DNA of 64,000 nucleotides from Peribacillus glennii (GCF_003429105.1 NZ_QVTD01000008.1:124001-188000); one strand, 5' to 3'; shown: positions 25,869-36,215, counted from the stretch's first letter. Notes: generated by a model from the letters alone, not told the origin. A program made the numbers and translations.

Positions 25869-27359
25869 ATGTCTGCAATCTTGGCAAAAACGCGATTTGG
25901 TATGGTGGAAGGTATAAGAGAAGGAGAGGTTAGCATTTGGAAAGGTATACCTTATGCATTTCCACCCATCAACTCTCTCCGTTTTCGTCCACCAGAAGAA
26001 CCAGAATCATGGGCAGAGGTGAAGGAAGCCAAAGAGTTTGGTCCAGCAGCATTTCAATCAGAGAGCCCAGCTATGAAGTTTTTGGGTGATTCACCAGCGA
26101 ATATAAATGAGGATTGCTTATATCTCAATATTTGGTCCCCAGGTGCAGATAATAAAAGGCGGCCTGTTATGGTCTGGATTCATGGGGGTTCATTTATGTA
26201 TGGTTCTGGTTCAAGCTATTTGTATGACGGGAAATCATTTGCGGAACAAGGAGATGTGGTTATAGTCACGCTCAATTATCGCCTAGGTGTTTTTGGATTT
26301 CTTCATTTAAGTGATATTGCGGGTGAAGCATATCGAGGTTCAGGTAATTGCGGACTTCTCGATCAAGTGGCTGCATTAAAATGGGTCAAAGAAAATATAG
26401 AAGCGTTTGGCGGAGATCCGAATAACGTCACCATTTTTGGTGAATCAGCTGGAGCTGTCAGTGTTGGTAACCTTTTATCCATGCGAATTGCAAAAGGGCT
26501 TTTTCATAAAGCCATCCTGCAAAGCGGGACTGCCAGATGTATGGTATCAGTTGAAAAAGCAAATGAAATGACTAAGCAACTTCTCTCTGAACTTCAGGTG
26601 GATCCAGAAGACCTGTCAGCATTAGAAAGCATTCCTGCAGAAACGATTTTAAAGGCCATTCAAATTTTTCCACGAACGGCATTCGGCCCTGTTGGAGACG
26701 GCATAATTATTTCCGACCAACCAGAAAAAGTGCTGGACGAAGGCTTTGCAAACGATATTCCTGTATTAGTCGGTACTAATATGGATGAATCACTACTTTT
26801 TACTCATTTCGATCCCATGTGGGAACAAATGGATCAAAGTAAGTTAAAGAATATTTTTGAACTTTCATTTGAGCCTTTTTGGAAGAATGTTTCCCAATAT
26901 GTAATCCAAGATCATGAGTTAACTAAAACACTCTTTGAAGAGGCAATGAGCCACTATGTTTTTACAATACCAGCCATTTTATTTAGTGAAAGTCAAGCAA
27001 AGCATAGTGCGCCTGTTTGGATGTACCGATTTGACTATGAAAGTAAGGTATTTGATGGAGCATTAAAGGCTTTTCATGCACTTGAAATTCCTTTTGTTTG
27101 GAATAATCTGTCTCATCCAGAAACGGCAAATATGACAGGAAATGATCCTCATCGTTATAAACTAGCCGAACAGATGCATCGAGCATGGATTGCTTTCGCG
27201 CATCATGGTGATCCGAATATAACGGAATTACCTGATTGGCCAAAATACGATTTGGAAAACAGGGCTACCATGCTTTTTAATACGAAAAATGAGGTTGAAA
27301 ATGATCCTGATAGTCAAAAACGTTTGGGTTGGGAACAAGTCTTTCAAAATAAAAAATAA
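25869..27359 (+). CDS. Carboxylesterase, type B (PnbA-like)
   Basis: The 496-residue alpha/beta hydrolase has the type-B carboxylesterase plan: oxyanion motif WIHGGSFMYGSG (103-114), nucleophile elbow FGESAGAVSVG with Ser193, and later acidic and His catalytic residues (His in LEIPFVW and AFAHHGDPN regions, about 400-450). The family includes B. subtilis para-nitrobenzyl esterase. It has no signal peptide, so it acts in the cytosol. GGGGGG lies 6 bases before the ATG at 25869. It begins the cluster with the ABC importer 17 bases downstream, so cleavage of an imported ester is a reasonable inference; the substrate is unknown. Confidence 0.88.
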   Translation: MSAILAKTRFGMVEGIREGEVSIWKGIPYAFPPINSLRFRPPEEPESWAEVKEAKEFGPAAFQSESPAMKFLGDSPANINEDCLYLNIWSPGADNKRRPVMVWIHGGSFMYGSGSSYLYDGKSFAEQGDVVIVTLNYRLGVFGFLHLSDIAGEAYRGSGNCGLLDQVAALKWVKENIEAFGGDPNNVTIFGESAGAVSVGNLLSMRIAKGLFHKAILQSGTARCMVSVEKANEMTKQLLSELQVDPEDLSALESIPAETILKAIQIFPRTAFGPVGDGIIISDQPEKVLDEGFANDIPVLVGTNMDESLLFTHFDPMWEQMDQSKLKNIFELSFEPFWKNVSQYVIQDHELTKTLFEEAMSHYVFTIPAILFSESQAKHSAPVWMYRFDYESKVFDGALKAFHALEIPFVWNNLSHPETANMTGNDPHRYKLAEQMHRAWIAFAHHGDPNITELPDWPKYDLENRATMLFNTKNEVENDPDSQKRLGWEQVFQNKK

Positions 27360-27376
27360 AAAAAGGGGGAAATACG

Positions 27377-28951
27377 ATGCCAAAACTAAAGAAAAGTTTT
27401 CAAACCATCCTGCTGCTTTTAGTTGCTTTGACGATGGTAATGGCAGGGTGTAGTAGCAATTCTAAAAGTTCAACCTCTGAAGGAAATACGAAATCGGACA
27501 ATGAAGCACAAGGGCAACCTCAAAAAGGTGGAGAAATAAAAATTGCCTATGGTGTAGATATTACGAACTTTGACCCAATCAAGGGTACTACAGGTAATGA
27601 CCATGCTCTATTATGGCCAGTATATGAAACATTGGTTAAATTCACTCCAGATATGAAACCTGAACCAGGGATAGCTGAATCTTGGGAATTTCCAGATGAC
27701 AAGACAATGGTTCTTCATCTAAGAAAAGGTGTCACCTTCCATGACGGAACACCATTTAATGCAGAAGCAGTAAAATTTAACATTGAACGCGTTAATTCAA
27801 AGGATTCACAAATTAGTGATTTAAAGAGTATCGAAAGTGTTGAGGTTGTAGACGAAACAACGGTGAAGCTTCATTTGTCAAAGCCTGATTCATCGATCTT
27901 GTTAGCTTTATCTGATCGCGGTGGGATGATGGTTTCTCCAACAGCAGTGAATAAATATGGTGCAGATTATTCGCAGCATCCAGTTGGAGCCGGCCCGTTC
28001 GAAGTAACAAATCATATTCCAAATGGACAAATTGATTATGCTGCATTTAAGAATTACTGGAAAAAGGAACAGATTTATCTTGATAAAATGACAGTCAAAA
28101 TTATTCCAGATGCCAATTCACAAATCAATGCCTTGAAATCTAATCAAGTTGATTTTGTTCCGGGGATTGCAGCACAAAATGTTTCTTCGTTAAAGAATAA
28201 TCCTAATATTGTCGTAAGTAACGAAAACACTTTAGGTTTAGGTATGCTTTATCTCAAAACAAATGTCGAACCGTTTAATAACAAGGCGGTCAGGTTAGCA
28301 GTATTGCATGGAATTGATCGTCAGCAATTGATTGATGCTATTAACTTTGGCCAAGGGGAAGTTGCAGCGCAGCCATTCCCTAAAGGTTATTGGGCACATA
28401 ATGACAGTATCAACATAAAGTATGACCCTGAGAAATCAAAGCAGCTGTTGAAGGATGCTGGTCTTAACGATGTTTCTTTCACATTAGTAACCTACCCAAT
28501 TGATTGGTGGACAAGATTAGCCAATGCGATTAAAGGACAACTGGAAAAAGTGGGAATAACCGTAAAGATTGAAACATTAGAAGCAAACGCAGCTGTACAG
28601 AAGTTTATGACTGATAAGGAGGCAGATGCACTGACAGGCAATTGGTCAGGGCGACCTGATCCACAAATGACCATTAATAGTCTTTACTCAAAAGATAGCT
28701 TCTATAATCCAGGTAAAATTTCTACTCCAGATGCTGAATCACTTATTTTAGAGGCAGCTGCCACCTATGATCAGGAAAAACGTGCAGAGCTGTTTGGGAA
28801 AATCGTTAACGAGGCTATCGTACAAGAAGGATTCTCCATACCACTATTTACTACACCGGCCATACAAGCTATGAACAAGAAAATAAAAGGCTTTCAGCCG
28901 AACTTGCTAGGAAAGCCAATCTTCTCAACGCTTTGGGTAAATCAAAAATAA
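27377..28951 (+). CDS. ABC transporter substrate-binding lipoprotein, family 5 (dipeptide/oligopeptide type)
   Basis: The 524-residue protein has a lipoprotein signal peptide with lipobox LTMVMAGCSS (Cys about residue 25), a Ser/Asn-rich linker, then an SBP_bac_5 domain starting GGEIKIAYGVDITNFDP and containing LHLRKGVTFHDGTPFNAEAV. It should bind the substrate outside the membrane and deliver it to the two permeases downstream. Family 5 proteins bind peptides, but also nickel, glutathione, opines and sugars, so the ligand cannot be named. The GGGGG site lies upstream. A hairpin after the stop probably lowers expression of the downstream genes relative to this one. Confidence 0.92.
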   Translation: MPKLKKSFQTILLLLVALTMVMAGCSSNSKSSTSEGNTKSDNEAQGQPQKGGEIKIAYGVDITNFDPIKGTTGNDHALLWPVYETLVKFTPDMKPEPGIAESWEFPDDKTMVLHLRKGVTFHDGTPFNAEAVKFNIERVNSKDSQISDLKSIESVEVVDETTVKLHLSKPDSSILLALSDRGGMMVSPTAVNKYGADYSQHPVGAGPFEVTNHIPNGQIDYAAFKNYWKKEQIYLDKMTVKIIPDANSQINALKSNQVDFVPGIAAQNVSSLKNNPNIVVSNENTLGLGMLYLKTNVEPFNNKAVRLAVLHGIDRQQLIDAINFGQGEVAAQPFPKGYWAHNDSINIKYDPEKSKQLLKDAGLNDVSFTLVTYPIDWWTRLANAIKGQLEKVGITVKIETLEANAAVQKFMTDKEADALTGNWSGRPDPQMTINSLYSKDSFYNPGKISTPDAESLILEAAATYDQEKRAELFGKIVNEAIVQEGFSIPLFTTPAIQAMNKKIKGFQPNLLGKPIFSTLWVNQK

Positions 28952-28959
28952 TTTAAATG

Positions 28960-28996
28960 GTGAAGTGGGATTCCGATCCTGCTTCACTCTCTTTTT
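28960..28996 (+). terminator. Intra-operon hairpin/attenuator
   Basis: GTGAAG and CTTCAC enclose a second GGGAT/ATCC pairing, followed by CTCTCTTTTT. Such leaky terminators after binding-protein genes are common in ABC operons. Confidence 0.7.
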
Positions 28997-29010
28997 AAAG
29001 GAGGGTAATC

Positions 29011-29955
29011 ATGTTTTTGAAATTCCTGCTACGACGCTTGCTTTATGTCATCCCGATGCTGCTCATCACGACCCTTATTGTCTTTTCTTTAATTCTATTA
29101 ATTCCAGGTGATCCTGTTTTGGCAATGCTTGGTGATAGTGCTACACATGAAAAAGTTGAGGAATTGCGCCGCCAATTAGGACTTGATCAACCTGTGATGC
29201 TTCAATATTTTCATTGGTTAAATAATGCGATTCATGGGGATTTAGGAAGATCCATCTTTACAGGACAACTTGTTGATGAAGCCTTAATGCAGACCCTTTT
29301 TGTTACGATGCAGTTAGTTGTGGTTGGGATGATTTTTTCCATTGTTGGCGGGTTGTTTTTTGCCATTACATCCATTTACTTTCCAAACAGCTGGATGGAT
29401 TATGTAGCACGCTTTTTCGGAACTTTAGGTACAGCGATACCAAACTTCTTAGTTGCAATGGTACTGATTATATTTTTTAGTTTAAAGCTTAATTGGGTTC
29501 CAGCGACTGGGTTTACAAGCATTGTACATGAGCCGGTATCCTTTTTACAACAGATCATCCTGCCGGGGTTTTCACTAAGTTTAGCTGGGATTGCCGTCAT
29601 TACACGACATTTGCGCTCCTCCTTAATGGAAACGATGGATGCAGACTATGTTCGTACTGCCTATTCCAAAGGTGTAAGCCGCTATCAGGCTATTTTTAAA
29701 CACAGCCTTCAAAACGCCATGCTACCTGTTGTAACGACCATTGGTCTGTTATTTGGAACGATGTTGGGAGCGACTGTTGTTGTTGAAACTATTTTTGCTA
29801 TTCCAGGCATGGGGCAGCTTGTTGTTAATGCGATTGGACAGCGTGACTTCACAATCGTGCAGGGTGTTGTACTGGTCATGATTGTGATGGTTATTGTCAT
29901 TAACTTTATTACAGATATTGTTTATGCCTTATTAGATCCACGAATCGAATATTAG
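29011..29955 (+). CDS. ABC transporter permease, DppB/OppB type
   Basis: The 314-residue membrane protein has six helices, starting MFLKFLLRRLLYVIPMLL, and the permease loop motif with ARTAYSKG-like sequence (ADYVRTAYSKGVSRY, about 210-224) that contacts the ATPases. The N-terminal DppB/GsiC signature LIPGDPVLAMLG is present at about 27-38. It forms the translocation channel with the next gene product. AGGAGG precedes the ATG. It belongs to a five-gene importer operon. Confidence 0.93.
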   Translation: MFLKFLLRRLLYVIPMLLITTLIVFSLILLIPGDPVLAMLGDSATHEKVEELRRQLGLDQPVMLQYFHWLNNAIHGDLGRSIFTGQLVDEALMQTLFVTMQLVVVGMIFSIVGGLFFAITSIYFPNSWMDYVARFFGTLGTAIPNFLVAMVLIIFFSLKLNWVPATGFTSIVHEPVSFLQQIILPGFSLSLAGIAVITRHLRSSLMETMDADYVRTAYSKGVSRYQAIFKHSLQNAMLPVVTTIGLLFGTMLGATVVVETIFAIPGMGQLVVNAIGQRDFTIVQGVVLVMIVMVIVINFITDIVYALLDPRIEY

Positions 29956-29971
29956 AGAGGAACTTGAGAAA

Positions 29972-30811
29972 ATGAGTTTCAAAACAATTTTCAAACGGTT
30001 AATGGCAGAAAGACTTGCCTTTATCAGTTTTATATTTCTCGGCATTCTCGTCATCATTGCACTACTAGCTCCTTATATTGTACCTTATGAACCTTTCAAG
30101 CAAGATTTAACGAAAGTCATGTCTCCTCCAAGTACCGAGCATTGGCTGGGTACCGATGGGTTAGGATCGGATATTTTCAGTCAACTGCTAATGGGTTCGC
30201 AGACTGCGATTAAGGCAGCCTTGTTTGCCATAATGATTCCACTCTTTATAGGGGTACCTTTAGGGATTTTGAGCGGTTATTTTGGCGGTATTATTGATGA
30301 TATTTTTATGCGAATCGTGGATGGAATCATTGCCATTCCCGCAATCATCCTTGCCTTAGGAATCACAAGTGCCTTAGGCGTCAATCTCATGAATGCCATG
30401 ATGGCGATTGGGATTATCTTTACCCCGCAATTTGCGAGACTTGCTAGAGGTCAAACTCTGCAAGTACGTTCAGAACCTTATGTTGAGGCGGCAAAAATAT
30501 CCGGCGCGGGATCTGTTTGGATTATGGTTAGACATATTATTCCAAATATTTCTCCTCCAATCGTTGTTCAAGCTTCATTTAATCTTAGTATTGCGATTCT
30601 GATTGAAACCACTCTTAGCTTTCTTGGCATGGGTGCCCAACAGCCTGAAGTCAGCTGGGGGAATTTGATCCAGCAAGGCTACAGTATGATTGACATGTAT
30701 CCATGGATGATGGTTTATCCTGGGATTGCCATCCTGCTTACAATCCTAGCTGGGAACTTTCTCGGCGATGGGCTGAGGGTAGCGCTTGATCCAAAACAAA
30801 GAAAATCTTAA
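29972..30811 (+). CDS. ABC transporter permease, DppC/OppC type
   Basis: The 279-residue protein has a cytoplasmic N-terminus, a first helix (about 17-40), the OppC N-terminal motif HWLGTDGLGSDIFSQLL (about 57-73), and the EAA-like loop EPYVEAAKISGAGS. It pairs with the preceding permease. GAGAGGA lies upstream; the spacing from the previous stop is 16 bases. Confidence 0.93.
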   Translation: MSFKTIFKRLMAERLAFISFIFLGILVIIALLAPYIVPYEPFKQDLTKVMSPPSTEHWLGTDGLGSDIFSQLLMGSQTAIKAALFAIMIPLFIGVPLGILSGYFGGIIDDIFMRIVDGIIAIPAIILALGITSALGVNLMNAMMAIGIIFTPQFARLARGQTLQVRSEPYVEAAKISGAGSVWIMVRHIIPNISPPIVVQASFNLSIAILIETTLSFLGMGAQQPEVSWGNLIQQGYSMIDMYPWMMVYPGIAILLTILAGNFLGDGLRVALDPKQRKS

Positions 30812-30828
30812 AAATGGGGGGAGACCAT

Positions 30829-31854
30829 TTGAATACAGAAACATTACTAAAAGTGAATCATTTAAAAGCTTACATCCCGTCATCAAAAGGTGAGATTAAG
30901 CCTGTCAATGATATTTCTTTTTCAATTAAGAAAGGTGAGATTGTAGCCTTAGTTGGTGAATCAGGAAGTGGAAAAAGTGTTTCTTCTCTTTCCATCATGG
31001 GATTGAATGCTGGTGCCATCAAATACCGTCCGGATAGTTCTATACTGTTTGAAGGCCAAGATTTATTGAAATTAAAAGAGAAGGAATTAAGAAAAATACG
31101 TGGAAATGACATTGCGATGATTTTCCAGGATCCAATGTCTTCCCTAAACCCAGTCCATCCGATTGGCAGACAAATTGCAGAATCGATCGTCCTACATAAA
31201 AAAGTAAGTTATAAGGAAGCGAAAAAAACAGCCCTGGATTTGCTGAATAAAGTTGGTATTCCTGATGCAGAAAGACGTCTTAATGATTACCCCCATCAAT
31301 TATCCGGAGGGATGAGGCAAAGAGCGATGATTGCCATTGCCCTTGCCTGTAATCCGAAACTACTCATCGCTGATGAACCAACAACAGCCCTTGACGTTAC
31401 CATTCAGTCACAAATCTTAAATCTATTAAGAGATTTACAGAAGGAATTTGGTATTTCTATTCTATTAATTACTCATGATCTCGGTGTTGTAGCCGAAACC
31501 GCTGACCGCGTTCTTGTCATGTATTGCGGACAAATTGTCGAAGAAGGTACTGTAGAAGAAATCTTTGAAAACCCCCAGCATCCTTATACAAAGGGGCTTA
31601 TGGATAGTATTCCATCATTATATGGACCCTCAAAGGAAATATTGGATGCTATACCAGGGGTTGTGCCCAATCCTCTTGAACTGCCAAACGGGTGTAATTT
31701 CGTGACACGCTGTGCCTTTGCAACGGAAAAATGTTACGAGGTCTCTCCTGTATTGGAGAAACACTCTTCAGGGACTCGAGTCTCCTGTTGGAATCCACTG
31801 ACCAAGGAGGCGTTGAGCGAAAATGACAGAGAATCAGCCGTTATTGTCACTTAA
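30829..31854 (+). CDS. ABC transporter ATP-binding protein, DppD/OppD type
   Basis: The 341-residue ATPase has Walker A GESGSGKS (about 44-51), Q-loop [12 protein letters not shown], signature LSGGMRQR, Walker [13 protein letters not shown] and the oligopeptide/dipeptide C-terminal domain with cysteines (RCAFATEKC) that may hold an iron-sulfur cluster. It couples ATP hydrolysis to import. I prefer the TTG at 30829, because the in-frame ATG at 30814 overlaps the GGGGGG ribosome binding site. Its 3' end overlaps the next gene by 32 bases. Confidence 0.92.
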   Translation: MNTETLLKVNHLKAYIPSSKGEIKPVNDISFSIKKGEIVALVGESGSGKSVSSLSIMGLNAGAIKYRPDSSILFEGQDLLKLKEKELRKIRGNDIAMIFQDPMSSLNPVHPIGRQIAESIVLHKKVSYKEAKKTALDLLNKVGIPDAERRLNDYPHQLSGGMRQRAMIAIALACNPKLLIADEPTTALDVTIQSQILNLLRDLQKEFGISILLITHDLGVVAETADRVLVMYCGQIVEEGTVEEIFENPQHPYTKGLMDSIPSLYGPSKEILDAIPGVVPNPLELPNGCNFVTRCAFATEKCYEVSPVLEKHSSGTRVSCWNPLTKEALSENDRESAVIVT

Positions 31855-32827
31855 AGGCATCAAAAAACACTTTCCAGTTGGAAGCGGTCTTTTTGGTAAG
31901 AAAAATCAGTTTGTAAAAGCTGTGGATGGTGTCGATCTTAATATTTATCCCGGTGAAACGGTGGGTTTGGTTGGAGAGTCTGGCTGTGGGAAATCAACAA
32001 TTGGTAGAATGGTTGTTGGGCTAACAAATCCGACAGATGGGCACATCTATTTTGAAGGAAAAAAACTATCTGATTATAAAAGCAAAAAAGAATTGGGTAA
32101 GAATCTACAGATGATTTTCCAAGATTCCTATTCTTCACTTGATCCCAGAATGACGATTGCAGATATTATGGCTGAGCCTCTTGTTCTTCATAAAGTTGGA
32201 ACAAAAAAAGAAAGAAGAAAAAGGGTGGATGAACTGCTTGAAAGAGTAGGGCTGGCCTCCTATCACGGCAGCAGGTATCCGATTGAATTTTCAGGGGGAC
32301 AAAGACAAAGAATCGGGATTGCGCGTGCCCTTGCCTTACAGCCAAAATTAATTGTCTGTGATGAGCCCGTTTCGGCATTAGACGTTTCCATTCAAGCCCA
32401 AATCTTAAATCTGTTAAAAGAAATTCAAAAAGATATGGGCCTATCCTATCTATTTATCGCCCACGGGATTCAAGCAGTTAAGCACATCAGTGATAAGATT
32501 GCAGTCATGTACTTAGGTAAAATTTCAGAATTCGCAGAGAAAGAGGAACTGTTTGAAAACCCTCATCATCCTTATACAAAGGCATTATTATCTGCTGTAC
32601 CTTTACCTGATCCAAAGCTTCGGGATAGAGAGCGGATTCTCCTAAAAGGAGACTTGCCAAGCCCTGCAAACCCTCCGACAGGCTGTCGTTTCCATACACG
32701 TTGTCCTGTCGCAATGGAAAAATGTAAGAGCATGGATCCAAGTCTAGTCCCAACCTCAAAAGAGAGTATGACAGCTTGCTTGTTATTTGAAGATGAAATG
32801 CCAGCTGCAAATAAGATGATTATGTAA
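31823..32827 (+). CDS. ABC transporter ATP-binding protein, DppF/OppF type
   Basis: The 334-residue ATPase has Walker A GESGCGKST (about 51-59), Q-loop MIFQDSYSSLDP, signature FSGGQRQR, Walker B LIVCDEPVSALD and the oligo/dipeptide C-terminal domain (GCRFHTRCPVAMEKC). It is the partner of the preceding ATPase. AAGGAGG lies upstream within the previous gene, and the two overlap by 32 bases, so they are translationally coupled. One odd point is AHGIQ in place of the usual THD at the H-loop: the histidine itself is kept. Confidence 0.92.
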   Translation: MTENQPLLSLKGIKKHFPVGSGLFGKKNQFVKAVDGVDLNIYPGETVGLVGESGCGKSTIGRMVVGLTNPTDGHIYFEGKKLSDYKSKKELGKNLQMIFQDSYSSLDPRMTIADIMAEPLVLHKVGTKKERRKRVDELLERVGLASYHGSRYPIEFSGGQRQRIGIARALALQPKLIVCDEPVSALDVSIQAQILNLLKEIQKDMGLSYLFIAHGIQAVKHISDKIAVMYLGKISEFAEKEELFENPHHPYTKALLSAVPLPDPKLRDRERILLKGDLPSPANPPTGCRFHTRCPVAMEKCKSMDPSLVPTSKESMTACLLFEDEMPAANKMIM

Positions 32828-32860
32828 CCTTTTGGTTGTTATCTTTAATCAAAGATAAAA

Positions 32861-32895
32861 ATAGCATGGTTACCGCAACTAAATAACCATGCTAT
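32861..32895 (+). terminator. Hairpin ending the ABC importer operon
   Basis: ATAGCATGGTTA pairs perfectly with TAACCATGCTAT across an 11-base loop. The T-run is short, so the termination strength is uncertain. Confidence 0.6.
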
Positions 32896-32940
32896 TTATC
32901 GAAGTACCCGGCAAAGGCCATGGAAAAGGGGGGTAATGGT

Positions 32941-34092
32941 TTGTCAGAAAATAATATTTTTGAAGGAATACGGGTAATTGATGCTTCTACAGTCCTGGCT
33001 GGCCCTTTGATAGCCAACTTGCTTGGTGACTTCGGAGCTGAAGTGATTAAGATTGAACAACCAAGTAAAGTGGATCAAACCCGCAGCTTTGGAGAAGGGA
33101 CATGGAAGGTTACAAATAGAAACAAGAAAGCGATTACGTTAGTTTTTAACAATGAGAAAGGCATGCAGCTATATTATCAACAAGTCTCAAAGGGCTGATT
33201 TGGTAATTACAAATTACAGGCCTGAAACGTTAAAAAAATGGAAAATTGATTACTCTGATTTAGTGAAAATGAAAGAAAATCTTGTCATGATTCATTTCTC
33301 GGCATTTGGGACAAATGGCCCATACTCAGAAAAAACGGGATTTGCCAGGGTAGCTGAATCGTTCTCAGGATTAACCTATATGACGGGTTACCCAGATCGG
33401 AAACCCATTTTTTCAGGTTATCCAATCGCAGACGCATTGGCAGGGGTTTATGGAGCATTTTCTGTCATATTAGCGCTTTATCACTTTAAGCAGACGGGAG
33501 AAGGTCAACTAGTAGATCTATCATTATATGAACCTCTGATAAGAATTATGGAGAACTACATTATGAGCTGGAAGGAAAAATGCCTGAGCGAAAGGGTACT
33601 TATAACCCCGTTGTTGCTTCACATGATCTATATGATACAAAAGATCATAAGTGGATTGTCATTCCTGCATCTACACAAAATATTTCGAAAGATTAGTGAC
33701 CGCTATCGGACATCCAGAATTAGTGAAAGATCCAAGATTTCTTACCAATCAATTAAGAGTAAGAAATCCGATGAATTAGACGAATATTTCATTTCTTTCT
33801 TTTCTGAACACACACTTGAACATTCACGTGAAATAATGGAAAAGCACGGAGTTGCTTATTCTCCAGTAAATTCGGTTGCAGACCTTTTTAATGATCCGCA
33901 TTTCAAGACAGAGAGATTATTATTTCCGTTGTTGATTATGCACTAAATAAGGAAATAAAAATGCAAGGGATCGTACCCAAGTTTTCAAAGACACCAGGTC
34001 AAGTCAAATGGGCAGGGGCGCCTCTAGGGTGGCATAATAACGAGATTTATAAAGGCTTACTCAATCTATCCGATGAGGATATTAATGAATAA
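32941..34092 (+). pseudogene. CaiB/BaiF family CoA-transferase, frameshifted
   Basis: A TTG start at 32941 with GGGGGG upstream opens a frame reading FEGIRVIDASTVLAGPLIAN, GDFGAEVIKIEQ, typical of family III CoA-transferases. Coding then moves to another frame from about 33190 (DLVITNYRPETLKKW, FSAFGTNGPYSEKTGFAR), is out of frame again around 33590-33755 (where other frames give VVASHDLYDTKDHKWIVIPA and AIGHPELVKDPRFLTNQL), returns, and finally shifts once more to end at 34092 (VKWAGAPLGWHNNEIYKGLL). At least four frameshifts mean no functional enzyme. The family transfers CoA between carboxylic acids, so the gene once activated a substrate of the cluster. Confidence 0.85.
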
Positions 34093-34170
34093 AAGCAACT
34101 TGGTGCCATTTAATATCACACCTCCAGACTATCATATTCCAAGAAAGATAAAAATTGCGGGAGGAAAAGT

Positions 34171-35301
34171 ATGGAAAAATTTGATGCTCTTCGAGACTTT
34201 ATGGACACGGTACCACAGCTTGGCGTTTCAGGCATCGATTGTATCGTATATAAGGATCACAATTTGATTTTCCGCTATGCGGCGGGTTATTCCGATATTG
34301 AAAATCGGATTCCGATGCAGACAAACGCCCTCTATAATATTTATTCAGCAACAAAAATGATCACCTGCATAGCAGCATTGCAGCTCGTCGAGAAAGGAAA
34401 GCTCCTTCTCGCCGACCCGCTATATACATACCTGCCGGAATTCAACAATATGAAGGTCAAAAGTGGAACCTTTGTGATGAAACCGGCAAAGCAGCATATT
34501 AGAATCGTTGATCTGTTTACGATGTGCGCAGGCCTTAGCTACGAGCTTGACACTCCGGAAATGCGGAAACTGATGGCCGATACCGCTCGAGATTTCAGTA
34601 CAAGGGATTTTGTCAAGGCACTGGCAAAAGAACCTCTTCTGTTTGAACCGGGCGAAGGCTGGAATTACAGCTATTGCCATGATGTTCTTGGTGCTGTGAT
34701 TGAAGTCGTATCCGGAATGTCTTTTGGAGAATACTTACAGAAGAACATCTTTGACCCTCTGGGAATGAAGGATAGCGGTTTTTCCGTACCGGAGGAAAAA
34801 CGTGAAAGAATTGCTCCCCAGTACCAATACAGCTATGAAACGGAATCGGTCGTACGGGTAAGCAGTGATTGTATTGGTGCCGCCGGATTAAGGCATGAAA
34901 GTGGAGGCGGAGGCCTGATAACGACTGCAGAAGATTACATATTATTCGCAGACGCACTTGCCTGCGGGGGCATTGGGAAAAATGGCCCAAAGATCATAAG
35001 CGAAAATACCATCAATCTCATGCGAAGAAACCAGCTTAAAGGGAAATGCCTTAGCGATTATCGGGAAATGGTCGTAGCTGAAGGTATCGGATATGGGCTG
35101 GGAGTGTCCGTGGTGATGGATGCTGCGGCTGCACTTAGGCTTGTACCTGAGAACTCTTTCTCTTGGGGCGGCCTCGGCGGTGTCCAGGCATTTATCGACC
35201 CTGCCAACAAGCTTTCCTATTTTGTAGCCCAGCATACCATATATAGCCCTAAACATCTGATTGAGCCTAAAATGCTGAACATCCTCTATTCCAGAATATA
35301 A
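34171..35301 (+). CDS. Serine hydrolase, beta-lactamase class C/EstB-like
   Basis: The 376-residue protein has the serine beta-lactamase fold of esterase family VIII: Ser59-Ala-Thr-Lys62 as the SxxK catalytic motif, WNYSYCHDVLGAVIEVVSG around residues 168-186 with the expected tyrosine, and a GWGGLGG-like C-terminal motif (SFSWGGLGGVQAF). Proteins of this kind are cytosolic esterases or peptidases rather than antibiotic-resistance enzymes. GGGAGG precedes the ATG. Its codon use looks more GC-rich than the genes on either side, suggesting separate acquisition. Context suggests hydrolysis of an ester, amide or lactone in the same pathway. Confidence 0.85.
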   Translation: MEKFDALRDFMDTVPQLGVSGIDCIVYKDHNLIFRYAAGYSDIENRIPMQTNALYNIYSATKMITCIAALQLVEKGKLLLADPLYTYLPEFNNMKVKSGTFVMKPAKQHIRIVDLFTMCAGLSYELDTPEMRKLMADTARDFSTRDFVKALAKEPLLFEPGEGWNYSYCHDVLGAVIEVVSGMSFGEYLQKNIFDPLGMKDSGFSVPEEKRERIAPQYQYSYETESVVRVSSDCIGAAGLRHESGGGGLITTAEDYILFADALACGGIGKNGPKIISENTINLMRRNQLKGKCLSDYREMVVAEGIGYGLGVSVVMDAAAALRLVPENSFSWGGLGGVQAFIDPANKLSYFVAQHTIYSPKHLIEPKMLNILYSRI

Positions 35302-35393
35302 GAACAGTTTATTCTGAAGGGATATCGCAAGCAGAAATGTAGTTTATATGATTTGAAATTTTAATAGTCCGTAAATTACTGGAGGTCACGATT

Positions 35394-36137
35394 ATGGGGA
35401 AATTATCAGGAAAATATGCCATTGTTACTGGAGGTGGAAAAGGAATCGGCGAATCAATCGTAAAACGCTTTTTGGAAGACGGTATTGAAGGAGTTGCGGT
35501 TCTTGAATATGATGTAAAGCTCGTGGAAAAAATGGTTTCCAACCTCGGTGAAGCCAGTGATAAAGTCCTTCCTATCCAATGTGATGTATCAAGCGAAGCA
35601 CAAGTAAAAACCGCTGTTTCTCAAGCTGTGGAACGTTTTGGTACTGTTGACATCCTGGTCAATAATGCTGGTATCACTAGGGACAGCATGTTCCACAAGA
35701 TGGCTGATGAGGCATGGGACGCAGTTTTAAATGTGAATCTCAAGGGAGCCTACCACCTCTGTAAATATGTCATACCGATTATGAGAAATAATGCTTACGG
35801 AAGAATCGTCAACATCTCATCGGTATCCGCATTTGGTAATGTAGGGCAAGCGAATTACGCCACCTCAAAAGCAGGTTTAATCGGATTTTCCAAAACACTG
35901 GCGAAGGAAGGCGGTCCCAAAAATATTACAGTGAACTGTGTTGCTCCTGGTTATATTGAAACGGACATGTACAATAATGTTCCTCAAGAAATCATCGCAG
36001 AACATATGAAGCTAATACCTTTAAGAAGACTTGGACAACCGAATGAAGTCGCAAGTGCTGTATCCTTCCTTTCCAGTGATGATGCTAGTTTCATATCGGG
36101 TCAGTGTCTCATTCTAAGCGGGGGAGCTACAACTTAA
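35394..36137 (+). CDS. SDR family oxidoreductase (FabG-like)
   Basis: The 247-residue protein is a classical short-chain dehydrogenase: cofactor-binding TGGGKGIG (10-17), NNAGITRDS (about 88-96), catalytic Ser in NISSVSAFG and the YATSK pair (Tyr/Lys about 154/158), and CVAPGYIETDM. It resembles 3-oxoacyl reductases. In this cluster it probably oxidises a 3-hydroxyacyl-CoA or alcohol intermediate. GGAGGT precedes the ATG. Confidence 0.88.
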   Translation: MGKLSGKYAIVTGGGKGIGESIVKRFLEDGIEGVAVLEYDVKLVEKMVSNLGEASDKVLPIQCDVSSEAQVKTAVSQAVERFGTVDILVNNAGITRDSMFHKMADEAWDAVLNVNLKGAYHLCKYVIPIMRNNAYGRIVNISSVSAFGNVGQANYATSKAGLIGFSKTLAKEGGPKNITVNCVAPGYIETDMYNNVPQEIIAEHMKLIPLRRLGQPNEVASAVSFLSSDDASFISGQCLILSGGATT

Positions 36138-36215
36138 TAAACGTATCGCAGAGGAATTTGTAAGGAGGGGCACGAATTATTATAATACTAAAATTTCAGT
36201 CAGGTGATCGGACAA

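Noticed and set aside
34171-35301. Antibiotic-resistance beta-lactamase
   Set aside because: No signal peptide, and the sequence fits the esterase family VIII type of cytosolic hydrolase.
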